From Asaia bogorensis (GTDB taxonomy: Bacteria; Pseudomonadota; Alphaproteobacteria; Acetobacterales; Acetobacteraceae): DNA of 15,772 nucleotides. The notes below the pieces were generated by a model that saw nothing but the letters and a program-made list of their open reading frames with translations, did not search any database and had not been told where the DNA came from. Position 1 is the stretch's first letter. Each line of letters opens with the position of its first letter. The stretch covers positions 1 through 15,772 of the forward strand of contig CAMCZJ010000051.1 of NCBI GenBank assembly GCA_945886995.1, read 5' to 3'. Shown piece by piece: positions 1-5,532 of the stretch. A program made the position numbers and the translations under genes.

Positions 1-419
1 AAGTCATGATGGCCGCGGCTGAAGGGTGCGACGAAGCGCCCGCCATAAAGCGTGAGGGCATCATCCGGTTTCCATTCCGCGAAAAACGCTTCCAGAAAGG
101 CGGATTGGCGGCGAAAGCCGATGACGCCATCCATCGGGAAGCCGCCCAAGGCGTCGCCTTCGCCGATCGGTTCAAACGCCACCACGGTTTGCAGCGAAAG
201 CCCGGGCGCGATGTGAAAGCCGGTGGCGACTTCACCGAAAAGATAAAGGCTGGTGCCGCGCCGGGCGGAATCCTTGGCGTTGAAGGTAGAAACGCCATAG
301 AGGCCAAGATCAGCCTCGCCCGAAACATGCGGGGTGAAGCCCTGGGCCTGGGCTGTGGTCAGGGCGCCAAGGCTTGCAATCGCGCCAAAGGCCAGGTTGC
401 GAAGGCTGGTCATGATCAT
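1..419 (-). CDS. Secreted outer-membrane beta-barrel (porin-like) protein, 5' part only
   Basis: Only the first 139 codons are in the window; the gene runs off the left edge. The product starts with a short Sec-type signal peptide (residues 1-25, ending TTAQA) followed by alternating polar/hydrophobic stretches with many aromatic and Gly residues (HVSGEADLGLYGVS, TSLYLFGEVATGFHI, LEAFFAEW, LTLYGGRFVAPF), the pattern of transmembrane beta-strands in porins. The ATG at 419 overlaps the znuA stop codon as ATGA, so the gene is probably translationally coupled to znuA; a second in-frame ATG lies two codons downstream at 413. The context suggests an outer-membrane pore co-expressed with periplasmic zinc capture. 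I do not recognise a specific family, and the substrate is inferred from position only. A periplasmic or other outer-membrane protein is possible. Confidence 0.7.
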   Translation of the reverse strand, partial: MIMTSLRNLAFGAIASLGALTTAQAQGFTPHVSGEADLGLYGVSTFNAKDSARRGTSLYLFGEVATGFHIAPGLSLQTVVAFEPIGEGDALGGFPMDGVIGFRRQSAFLEAFFAEWKPDDALTLYGGRFVAPFSRGHHD

Positions 420-1363
420 GCGGCGTCTCCCCGTATCGCCGGCACCATCAGGGAAAGATTGTGTCGGAACATCGCTTCATAGGCTGGCGCAGGGCCGGTC
501 TCGGCAGAAAGCGCATCGGCAAAAAGCCGGCCACGCACCCGCAAGCCAGTTTCCTGTGCGATGCGTTGCAGGGTTGCAGGATTGCTCATGTTTTCCATGA
601 AAAGCGCGGTGATACTCTCAGCCTTGATCTGGCGGATCAGCCGCCCGACTTCAGCGGCTGAGGGCTCGGCTTCCGTGGAAACGCCCTGGGGGGCGAGGAA
701 GCGGACACCATAAGCATCGCCAAAATAGCCAAAGGCGTCGTGGCTGGTGACAATCTTGCGGCGCGCTGCCGGCACTTTGGCGATTTCCGCGCGCACCCAT
801 TGGTCGAGCGTGGCCAGCCGCGCGGCATAGGCTTCCGCGTTGCGGCGATACAGCGCTTCACCACCCGGATCGGCGGCGACCAGCCCACCAGTGATGTTGC
901 GGATATAATGCTGCGCCAGACCCAAATCCTGCCAAGCATGCGGGTCCGGCACCTGGCGTGGTCCGACGGAATGGTTATGCCGCCGCCCCGCGCCGCCATG
1001 GTCATGCCCGTGGTGGGCATGCGCCTGCATCATGCGGGGCGTGATGCCATCGGTGGTGGTGACCAGCCCGCCCTTGAAGCCGGAAGACCGGATCATGCGA
1101 TCCAGCCAGCCTTCAAAGCCTAGGCCATTGCGGATCACGACCGCGGCATTGGTCAGCGCGGCGGCGTCCGATGGCTTGGGCTGAAAGACATGCGCATCCT
1201 GATCCGGCCCGGCAATGGCGCGGAGCGTGATGCGATCCCCGCCGATCTGGCGTGTCATATCCGCGAGGATTGAGAAGGAAGCGACCACTGAAAGCCTTTG
1301 TTGGGCCAGGGCGGGCCTGACCAGTAGCAGGGCGGGGGTGAGAAGCAAGGCGCGGCGAAGCAT
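416..1363 (-). CDS. znuA: Zinc (metal) ABC transporter periplasmic substrate-binding protein, ZnuA-like
   Basis: This 315-residue protein belongs to the cluster A-I (ZnuA/TroA/PsaA) metal-binding family, which captures Zn(II) or Mn(II) in the periplasm for an ABC permease. It has a signal peptide at residues 1-20 (ending RPALA). The expected ligands are visible: H58 in DAHVFQPKPSD, H142 in DPHAW, H208 in TSHDAFGYF and D283 in FADALSAETG. A short His-rich loop at about residues 114-131 (HAHHGHDHGG, then HNH) favours zinc over manganese. Length is normal. No permease or ATPase gene (znuB/znuC) is in view; the next gene downstream is a porin-like protein overlapping by 4 nt. Upstream lie a good promoter and a Zur-like palindrome, consistent with induction under zinc starvation. 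The family call is firm; zinc specificity is inferred from the His loop and the operator. Confidence 0.9.
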   Translation of the reverse strand: MLRRALLLTPALLLVRPALAQQRLSVVASFSILADMTRQIGGDRITLRAIAGPDQDAHVFQPKPSDAAALTNAAVVIRNGLGFEGWLDRMIRSSGFKGGLVTTTDGITPRMMQAHAHHGHDHGGAGRRHNHSVGPRQVPDPHAWQDLGLAQHYIRNITGGLVAADPGGEALYRRNAEAYAARLATLDQWVRAEIAKVPAARRKIVTSHDAFGYFGDAYGVRFLAPQGVSTEAEPSAAEVGRLIRQIKAESITALFMENMSNPATLQRIAQETGLRVRGRLFADALSAETGPAPAYEAMFRHNLSLMVPAIRGDAA

Positions 1364-1391
1364 GGGCAGGGGCCTATGGAGTGGTTATGGA

Positions 1392-1408
1392 ATGTTATAA
1401 TATAACAT
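1392..1408. promoter_or_regulatory. Zur-box-like palindromic operator between znuA and arsR
   Basis: ATGTTATAATATAACAT is a perfect palindrome about a central A, very AT-rich in a GC-rich neighbourhood. As I recall it, the enterobacterial Zur consensus has the same core (TGTTATA, one base, TATAACA), and alphaproteobacterial Zur sites are similar. It covers the -10 of the leftward znuA promoter and lies about 58 bp ahead of the divergent arsR start. Zn-loaded Zur would repress znuA here. No zur gene is in the window. The divergent ArsR protein is an alternative binder, although its family's usual sites look different. Confidence 0.7.
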
Positions 1409-1424
1409 AACTCACCTCTGTCAA
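1397..1424 (-). promoter_or_regulatory. Putative sigma-70 promoter of the znuA operon
   Basis: On the minus strand a perfect -35 hexamer TTGACA (1424-1419) is followed after 16 nt by TATTAT (1402-1397), a 5/6 match to the -10 consensus. Transcription would begin near 1390, leaving a leader of about 27 nt before the znuA ATG at 1363. The -10 lies inside the 1392-1408 palindrome, so a bound repressor would block RNA polymerase directly. This is seen in the sequence; the start site itself is inferred. Confidence 0.6.
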
Positions 1425-1466
1425 GCCGCCATGGTCCTGCCACACGCAAAGGTTTAGGCTCGCCGC

Positions 1467-1832
1467 ATGAGCGACCTGTTGAGCCCTTCTCGCGAAGCGG
1501 ATGATGCGGCGCGGCTTGCCGAAAATGCCGCGCTGGCGGCGCGGCTTTTGCGTGCCTTGGCCAATGAAAGGCGGCTTTTGGTGCTGTGTGACCTGGTCGC
1601 GGCGGGCGAGAAATCAGTCAATGACTTGGCCGCCAATGTCGGGCTTTCGCAATCCGCGCTCTCGCAGCATTTGGCCTTGCTGCGTGATGAAGGGCTGGTC
1701 ACGACGCGCCGCGCCGGGACAGTAATCTACTATCGCCTGGCTGACCCAAAGGCCGAGGCGGTGCTGCACACGCTGCACCGCCTGTTTTGCGAGGCGCCGG
1801 TTCAGTCCGGCGGGGTTTCTTCGGGCGGGTAA
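1467..1832 (+). CDS. ArsR-family repressor, BigR/SqrR/YgaV-like dithiol (persulfide) sensor
   Basis: This 121-residue winged-helix ArsR/SmtB regulator has the core LLRALANERRLLVLCDL (about 27-43), a recognition helix in LSQSALSQHLALLRDEGL (about 60-77) and the wing TTRRAGTVIYYRL (about 79-91). It lacks the classic metal motif ELCVCDL. Instead it has just two cysteines, C41 in the helix after the N-terminal segment and C108 near the C-terminus (LHRLFCEAP). These match the spacing of the paired cysteines in BigR, SqrR and YgaV, which form a disulfide or polysulfide bridge on exposure to sulfane sulfur or oxidants. A sulfur/redox sensing role is therefore the best inference. The gene diverges from znuA, and its last 31 nt overlap the end of the convergent VOC gene. 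It may regulate itself, znuA, or a distant sulfide-detoxification operon. Confidence 0.85.
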   Translation: MSDLLSPSREADDAARLAENAALAARLLRALANERRLLVLCDLVAAGEKSVNDLAANVGLSQSALSQHLALLRDEGLVTTRRAGTVIYYRLADPKAEAVLHTLHRLFCEAPVQSGGVSSGG

Positions 1833-2206
1833 TTCAATTCCACCGCCACGCCATTGGGATCATGCAGGAAGATTTGCGTCTGCCGATCGCGCGGGATGAC
1901 GCGCGCCGTATAGGTCACCTTGTGCTTGTCCAAATGCGCGCGCATGGCGGCAAGCCCGGTGCAGGAAAAGGCGATGTGATCAACCAGACCAGTGTGGCCA
2001 ACCTTGCGTTCCGGTAGCCCTTCTTCCCCCTGGCGGTCACCAATCAGATGCACGGTCGGGTTGTCGCCGCAATAAAGCCAATAACCAGGGAAGGTCAGCG
2101 GCGGGCGATAGCCCAGTTCAAGCCCCAGCACCTTCTCATAAAAATCCTTGGTGGCTTCCAGATCCACCGGACGAAGCGTGTAGTGGTTCAGACCTTGCAA
2201 ACCCAT
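1802..2206 (-). CDS. VOC superfamily (glyoxalase/dioxygenase fold) protein
   Basis: This 134-residue single-module VOC protein matches the glyoxalase/bleomycin-resistance fold. The N-terminal strand GLNHYTLRPVDLEATKDFYEKVLGL (starting at residue 5) and the second half with VDHIAF and the end motif IFLHDPNGVAVELNY are typical. Likely metal ligands are H8, H77 and E123, with H53 also close. It is too short to be a classical two-module extradiol dioxygenase. The start is 23 nt downstream of the stop of the flavoprotein gene on the same strand, so the two are probably one operon. It may act on the monooxygenase product, for example as a lyase, isomerase or ring-cleavage-type enzyme. The substrate cannot be read from sequence. 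Its 3' end overlaps the convergent arsR gene by 31 nt. Confidence 0.85.
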   Translation of the reverse strand: MGLQGLNHYTLRPVDLEATKDFYEKVLGLELGYRPPLTFPGYWLYCGDNPTVHLIGDRQGEEGLPERKVGHTGLVDHIAFSCTGLAAMRAHLDKHKVTYTARVIPRDRQTQIFLHDPNGVAVELNYPPEETPPD

Positions 2207-2229
2207 ATCGTTTTCCTCCGTGCCGTATT

Positions 2230-3432
2230 TTAAAGGAAGCGCGCATGCGGCGTTTGCCCCAGCAGATGCTGGCCCACCGCTTCGAAATGCGCGCTGCGGC
2301 CTTGCACCTGTTGGCTGACCGCATGAATGTCGCGGAAGCGTCGCTCAAAGGGATTGTCTTCGAAAATCGCGGTGGAGCCGGCTTCCTGATAGATGATCTC
2401 AACCAACTCGCGCGAGGTCTGAATGGCGAAGGTGGAAGCCAAGCGAATGGAAACGCGTTCATCATTCGTCATCTCAAGTCCCGCTTCCGCACGCGGCCAG
2501 CAATCACGCAACGTATCAAGCAGCAGGCTGCGCGCAGAACGCCAGCGCGCTTCTGACCGCGCGACAAGGCTTTGAATGACATGGCTGTCGCGCATCGGGC
2601 GCGTGGACGCCGCCGGGGTTTTGTCCGCAGCCAATTTGATGAAATCATCAAGCATGCCACGACAAACCCCAAGCGCCACGCCGGCAAAGCCCGCCGCATA
2701 GGCATGCGTGGTGGTGAAGTGATACAATGAACCGCCGGTCTGCCGATTGGCCGGCAAATCACGCTGCACCGTGTAGTCATCCGGCACGAAAAGATCCGTC
2801 ACCTCATACGTGTCGCTGCCAGTGCCGCGCAGGCCCATCACGCGCCAATTATCGGTGATCTTGGGCACTTCACGCTTGAACAGCATGGTGCGGTCTATCG
2901 GCGTGCCTTCCGCATCGGCGCGAAGCGACCCGTCGCGTTCCACAACCTTGCAATGGCCGCCGAGCCAGGTGCAGTGCCGGCTGCCGCTGGCAAAATGCCA
3001 CTTGCCAGTGACCAGATAGCCGCCATCCACCACCACGGCGCGGGAAGCCGGCCCCATGCCCCAGGCGAGCACGGCACGCGGATCAGCGCCCCAGATTTCA
3101 TAGGCGATTTCGGGCTTCAGATAGGCCGCCGCCATGGAGCAGCCGGAAGCCTGCCCTACGCACCAAGCGGTGCTGGCATCGGCGGCGGCGATGACGATTT
3201 GCATCTGCACGAAATCATGCAGCGGCACTTCCTCACCCCGGAAGGCACGCGGCAGCAGGGTGCGGAATAGCGCCGCGCCATGCAGCGCATCCAGCAATTC
3301 CTGGGGCAGCGCACGGTCGCGTTCAATCTGGTTGGCGCAAGCCGCGATGATGGGCGCGATGCGCCGTGCCCGATCCGCCGGGGCCTCACCGCCGAAATAG
3401 GGGGATTGGGCGATTTCCTGCGCTGCGCTCAT
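2230..3432 (-). CDS. Acyl-CoA-dehydrogenase-fold flavoprotein, probable group D flavin monooxygenase
   Basis: This 400-residue protein has acyl-CoA dehydrogenase architecture: an N-terminal helical domain (to about 115), a middle beta domain with VTGKWHFASGSRHCTWLGG and GLRGTGSDTYEV, and a type-2 C-terminal helical domain ending in FEDNPFERRFRDIHAVSQQ. The combination of GKWHFASG with the FRDIHAVSQQ region is typical of two-component monooxygenases such as HsaA, HpaB-like and indole-acetate or DszC-like enzymes, which use reduced flavin and O2, rather than true acyl-CoA dehydrogenases. A flavin reductase would be needed and none is in the window. A VOC gene follows closely and a TetR gene diverges from it, the usual layout of an inducible aromatic or xenobiotic degradation operon. 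The substrate is unknown. An ordinary acyl-CoA dehydrogenase cannot be excluded. Confidence 0.85.
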   Translation of the reverse strand: MSAAQEIAQSPYFGGEAPADRARRIAPIIAACANQIERDRALPQELLDALHGAALFRTLLPRAFRGEEVPLHDFVQMQIVIAAADASTAWCVGQASGCSMAAAYLKPEIAYEIWGADPRAVLAWGMGPASRAVVVDGGYLVTGKWHFASGSRHCTWLGGHCKVVERDGSLRADAEGTPIDRTMLFKREVPKITDNWRVMGLRGTGSDTYEVTDLFVPDDYTVQRDLPANRQTGGSLYHFTTTHAYAAGFAGVALGVCRGMLDDFIKLAADKTPAASTRPMRDSHVIQSLVARSEARWRSARSLLLDTLRDCWPRAEAGLEMTNDERVSIRLASTFAIQTSRELVEIIYQEAGSTAIFEDNPFERRFRDIHAVSQQVQGRSAHFEAVGQHLLGQTPHARFL

Positions 3433-3505
3433 GCCACGGCTTCCTCCGGCGATCGGGGGCCTTCGGCAGTCTGGGCATGCTGCCTAGCCAGCCCCTTACA
3501 AATCA

Positions 3506-3519
3506 GTCGTCTGACCAAA
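3506..3519. promoter_or_regulatory. Candidate TetR operator, copy 1 (flavoprotein side)
   Basis: GTCGTCTGACCAAA recurs with one mismatch at 3598-3611 in the same orientation. Its core is a short inverted repeat (GTC, 4 nt, GAC). It overlaps the putative -10 of the leftward flavoprotein promoter, so binding of the divergent TetR protein would repress that operon. Assignment to this TetR is inferred from location. Confidence 0.5.
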
Positions 3520-3544
3520 TACCGCCACGGCTGATTTTCGTCAA
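3516..3544 (-). promoter_or_regulatory. Putative promoter of the flavoprotein-VOC operon
   Basis: On the minus strand TTGACG (3544-3539, 5/6 match to -35) is followed after 17 nt by TATTTG (3521-3516, a weak -10). The -10 overlaps the 14-bp repeat at 3506-3519, as expected of a repressor operator. The spacing is ideal but the -10 is poor, so this is tentative. Confidence 0.35.
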
Positions 3545-3589
3545 TCTAGCCGTTCCTGGTTGCCCTGGACGCGAATCGGCCTAGATTGA
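3541..3589. repeat. 9-bp perfect inverted repeat in the divergent intergenic region
   Basis: TCAATCTAG (3541-3549) and CTAGATTGA (3581-3589) are perfect inverted copies separated by 31 nt. The left arm overlaps the putative -35 of the flavoprotein promoter. The right arm overlaps TAGATT (3582-3587), a possible -10 for tetR 16 nt after TTGCCC (3560-3565). The arms could be half-sites for a second regulator or simply mirror-image promoter elements. Confidence 0.4.
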
Positions 3590-3597
3590 GCGTATCG

Positions 3598-3611
3598 GTC
3601 GCCTGACCAAA
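3598..3611. promoter_or_regulatory. Candidate TetR operator, copy 2 (tetR side)
   Basis: GTCGCCTGACCAAA is identical in 13 of 14 positions to the 3506-3519 copy and lies 92 bp from it. With the preceding G it forms the inverted repeat GGTC-GCCT-GACC (3597-3608). It ends 12 nt before the tetR ATG, well placed for autorepression. Confidence 0.5.
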
Positions 3612-3623
3612 AGCGCGGAGCCC

Positions 3624-4310
3624 ATGACCAGCCTGCTTGCCCCGATTGACCCTTCGGCCAGTGTGCGCGACCGGATTTTGGATGTCGCGCAGATGCTCTT
3701 TGCCGATCATGGCTATGCCGGGGCCTCCACCCGCGCGATTGCGCTCGCCGCCGGGGTCAATCTGGCGCAGCTCCATTACTATTTCGGGTCCAAGCGGGAT
3801 TTGTTTCGTGCGGCCTATTTGCGCGGGGCGGAGCAGGTCACGGCAGCCCGGCGCCGGGCTTTGGAGGGCGCCAAGGCCACCTGGCCGGATGGCCGCGTGC
3901 CGCTTGAAGTGCTGGTGCGCGCCTTTGTCACGCCCTTCATGCTGAATGGCAAAACCCCCGAAGGCCGTGCCACCATGCGCATGCATGCTAGGCTGAATAC
4001 GGAACCCGATGATATATCACGGGAAGTGCTGAGCACGGTCTATGACGACACCACACTCGCCTATGTGGAAGCCTTCCGCCTGGTGCTGCCGCATTTGCCG
4101 CCTGAGGTGTTGTATTGGCGGCTCTATTTCATGATGGGCGCCTATCGCTACACCCTGCTGCGTTCTGGCAGGTTGGAGGTGATGTCCGGCGGTGTCTGTG
4201 ATTCGGGTGATTTCGCCAAGGCGGTGGAACAAATTCTGCCCTTTCTCTGCGCCGGGCTTTCCGCCCCGGCGCCGGCTGAACCTGTCCCGCCTATTCCGGT
4301 AAAGCCCTGA
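3624..4310 (+). CDS. TetR/AcrR-family transcriptional repressor
   Basis: This 228-residue regulator has a canonical TetR DNA-binding domain at residues 14-62 (RDRILDVAQMLFADHGYAGAS, STRAIALAAGVNLAQLHYYFGSKRDLF) followed by a helical ligand/dimer domain with LNTEPDDISREVLSTVYDD and WRLYFMMGAYRYTLL, resembling the C-terminal domain of CecR (YbiH)-type members. The last 20 residues are Pro/Ala-rich and probably disordered. It diverges from the flavoprotein-VOC operon across 191 bp that contain two copies of a 14-bp operator candidate, so it most likely represses that operon and itself. The inducer is unknown, probably the substrate of the flavoprotein. The stop codon lies 2 nt from the stop of the convergent Bug gene. 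Confidence 0.9.
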   Translation: MTSLLAPIDPSASVRDRILDVAQMLFADHGYAGASTRAIALAAGVNLAQLHYYFGSKRDLFRAAYLRGAEQVTAARRRALEGAKATWPDGRVPLEVLVRAFVTPFMLNGKTPEGRATMRMHARLNTEPDDISREVLSTVYDDTTLAYVEAFRLVLPHLPPEVLYWRLYFMMGAYRYTLLRSGRLEVMSGGVCDSGDFAKAVEQILPFLCAGLSAPAPAEPVPPIPVKP

Positions 4311-4319
4311 TTTTACTGG
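4296..4319. terminator. Weak hairpin spanning the tetR / Bug convergent stops
   Basis: CCGGTAAA (4296-4303) can pair with TTTACTGG (4312-4319) through an 8-nt loop, with one G-U pair. It covers both converging stop codons. Neither side has a proper T-tract, so it is at best a weak bidirectional terminator. Confidence 0.25.
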
Positions 4320-5290
4320 ACGCTGATTTTCGACACCTGGATCACTTCCCGCCAGATCGGCACTTCCCGCGCGACCCGGGCGCGAAGTTCCTCCGGGCCC
4401 CCACCCACTACCGGGGCGCCGGCCTGGCGGTAGCGTTCTTGCACATCCGGGCGTTGCAGCACCTTCACCACCTCCCGCGCCAGCAATTCCTGGATCGGCG
4501 CTGGCGTGGCGGCGGGGGCGAAAAGCGCCAGGAAGGTCTCGGAATTCGCATCCTTGATGCCCAATTCTTCCTGGGTTGGCACATCGGGCAGATCAGCCGC
4601 GCGCTTGGCACCAGTTTGCACAATGGCGCGCAATTCGCCCGAACGCAGCTGCGCCATGACCGAACCCTGCGCCGCGCTGATCACCTGGGTGGTGCCGGCC
4701 AGGGCGGCCTGGGTTGCCGGGCCGGCGCCGCTGAAGGGCACGTGCTGCATTTCAAACCCGGCGCGCAGCTTCAGCAATTCGCCCGCCAGATGCGGCGTGG
4801 TGCCAATCCCAGGGCTGGCATAGTTGAACTTGTCCGGATTGGCCTTGGCCTGGGTGATCAAATCCTGAAGCGAGGCAATGCCGCCATTGGGGCGCACCGC
4901 CAGCACATTGGGGGAAGCGCCAAGCGTGCTGATGGGCGCAAAATCCCGGAAGGGATCATAGGGCGGGTTCCGGTAAAGGCTTGGATTGACGACGAAAGCG
5001 CTGGAGGTGACCAGCAGCGTATAGCCATCCGCCGCCGCGCGGGCGACATGGCCAATGCCGATATTGGCCCCGGCGCCGCCGCGATTCTCGATCACGATTG
5101 GCCTGCCCAGCGCCTCACTGAGCGGTGGGGCCAGGATTCGGGCCAGGATATCGGTGGCGCCACCAGGTGGAAAACTGACCGAAAGCGTGATGGCGCGTTC
5201 CGGAAAGGCGGCGAAGGCAGGACGAAGCGGGAGCAGCGCCGCCGCGCCGCCCACCAAAAGCGCTGCGCGGCGGGTGATTTCTGGTTTCAT
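4313..5290 (-). CDS. Bug/TctC-family periplasmic solute receptor, Tat-like signal
   Basis: This 325-residue tripartite-tricarboxylate-transporter-type receptor has the family's hallmark ITLSVSFPPGGATDILAR just after the signal, then the ligand-loop region IVIENRGGAGANIGIGHVA, FRDFAPISTLG, NYASPGIGTTPHLAGELLK and LPDVPTQEELGI. The signal has twin arginines (ITRRAALLVGGAAALLPLRPAFA), suggesting Tat export. I chose the ATG at 5290, with AAGGA about 12 nt upstream; the frame stays open to a TTG at 5320, which would only add a polar tail. No TctA/TctB membrane genes are nearby, as is common for Bug receptors in Acetobacteraceae and Burkholderiales, which work with distant transporters or as sensors. 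The ligand is probably a small carboxylate or amide and cannot be specified. Confidence 0.9.
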   Translation of the reverse strand: MKPEITRRAALLVGGAAALLPLRPAFAAFPERAITLSVSFPPGGATDILARILAPPLSEALGRPIVIENRGGAGANIGIGHVARAAADGYTLLVTSSAFVVNPSLYRNPPYDPFRDFAPISTLGASPNVLAVRPNGGIASLQDLITQAKANPDKFNYASPGIGTTPHLAGELLKLRAGFEMQHVPFSGAGPATQAALAGTTQVISAAQGSVMAQLRSGELRAIVQTGAKRAADLPDVPTQEELGIKDANSETFLALFAPAATPAPIQELLAREVVKVLQRPDVQERYRQAGAPVVGGGPEELRARVAREVPIWREVIQVSKISVQ

Positions 5291-5335
5291 GGACTGGGCG
5301 TTTCCTTGTTCTCTGGGCAAGCGGCCACTTATGGT

Positions 5336-5376
5336 AAAAAGCCTGCGGGGTTCGGCGAAGCGCTGTCAAGCAGGCT
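5336..5376 (-). terminator. Terminator-like hairpin with U-run in the Bug upstream region
   Basis: Read leftward, AGCCTGC (5376-5370) and GCAGGCT (5346-5340) form a 7-bp stem around a 23-nt loop, directly followed by five T residues (5340-5336; the first is also the last stem base). It would sit in the leader of the Bug mRNA or stop antisense transcription away from atp. The loop is large, so stability is doubtful. Confidence 0.3.
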
Positions 5377-5408
5377 CTTCGGCGCTGATTTTGGGAGAAT
5401 GATGCGAA

Positions 5409-5432
5409 AGCGCGCGGAAAATGCCGCGCGCT
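5409..5432. other. Strong GC hairpin upstream of atpH
   Basis: AGCGCGCGG (5409-5417) pairs perfectly with CCGCGCGCT (5424-5432) around a 6-nt loop. There is no T-tract on either side, so it is not an ordinary terminator. It lies about 100 nt before the chosen atpH start, within or just ahead of the atp leader. It could stabilise the atp mRNA 5' end or be a protein site; function is unknown. The rest of the 5291-5532 gap holds only weak promoter-like hexamers. Confidence 0.4.
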
Positions 5433-5532
5433 CGGTTGCGGTGCGGTAAACCCTATGGTAACGCCCGCCCGCGTTCGGGACGCTCTCCCGGCCCCTCGTC
5501 AATATCGCGCAAGAACAGGACCGGGATCACCC

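Noticed and set aside
6..482. A plus-strand frame of 158 codons at the left edge
   Set aside because: The minus strand encodes a signal peptide and beta-strand pattern overlapping the znuA stop; the plus frame shows no protein-like features.
1387..1408. A plus-strand promoter for arsR using TATAAT at 1396-1401
   Set aside because: No acceptable -35 hexamer lies 16-18 nt upstream; the TATAAT is a by-product of the palindrome.
4439..5449. A 336-codon plus-strand open frame opposite the Bug receptor gene
   Set aside because: The minus-strand frame has a signal peptide and all Bug motifs; the plus-strand product is low-complexity Arg/Gly/His.
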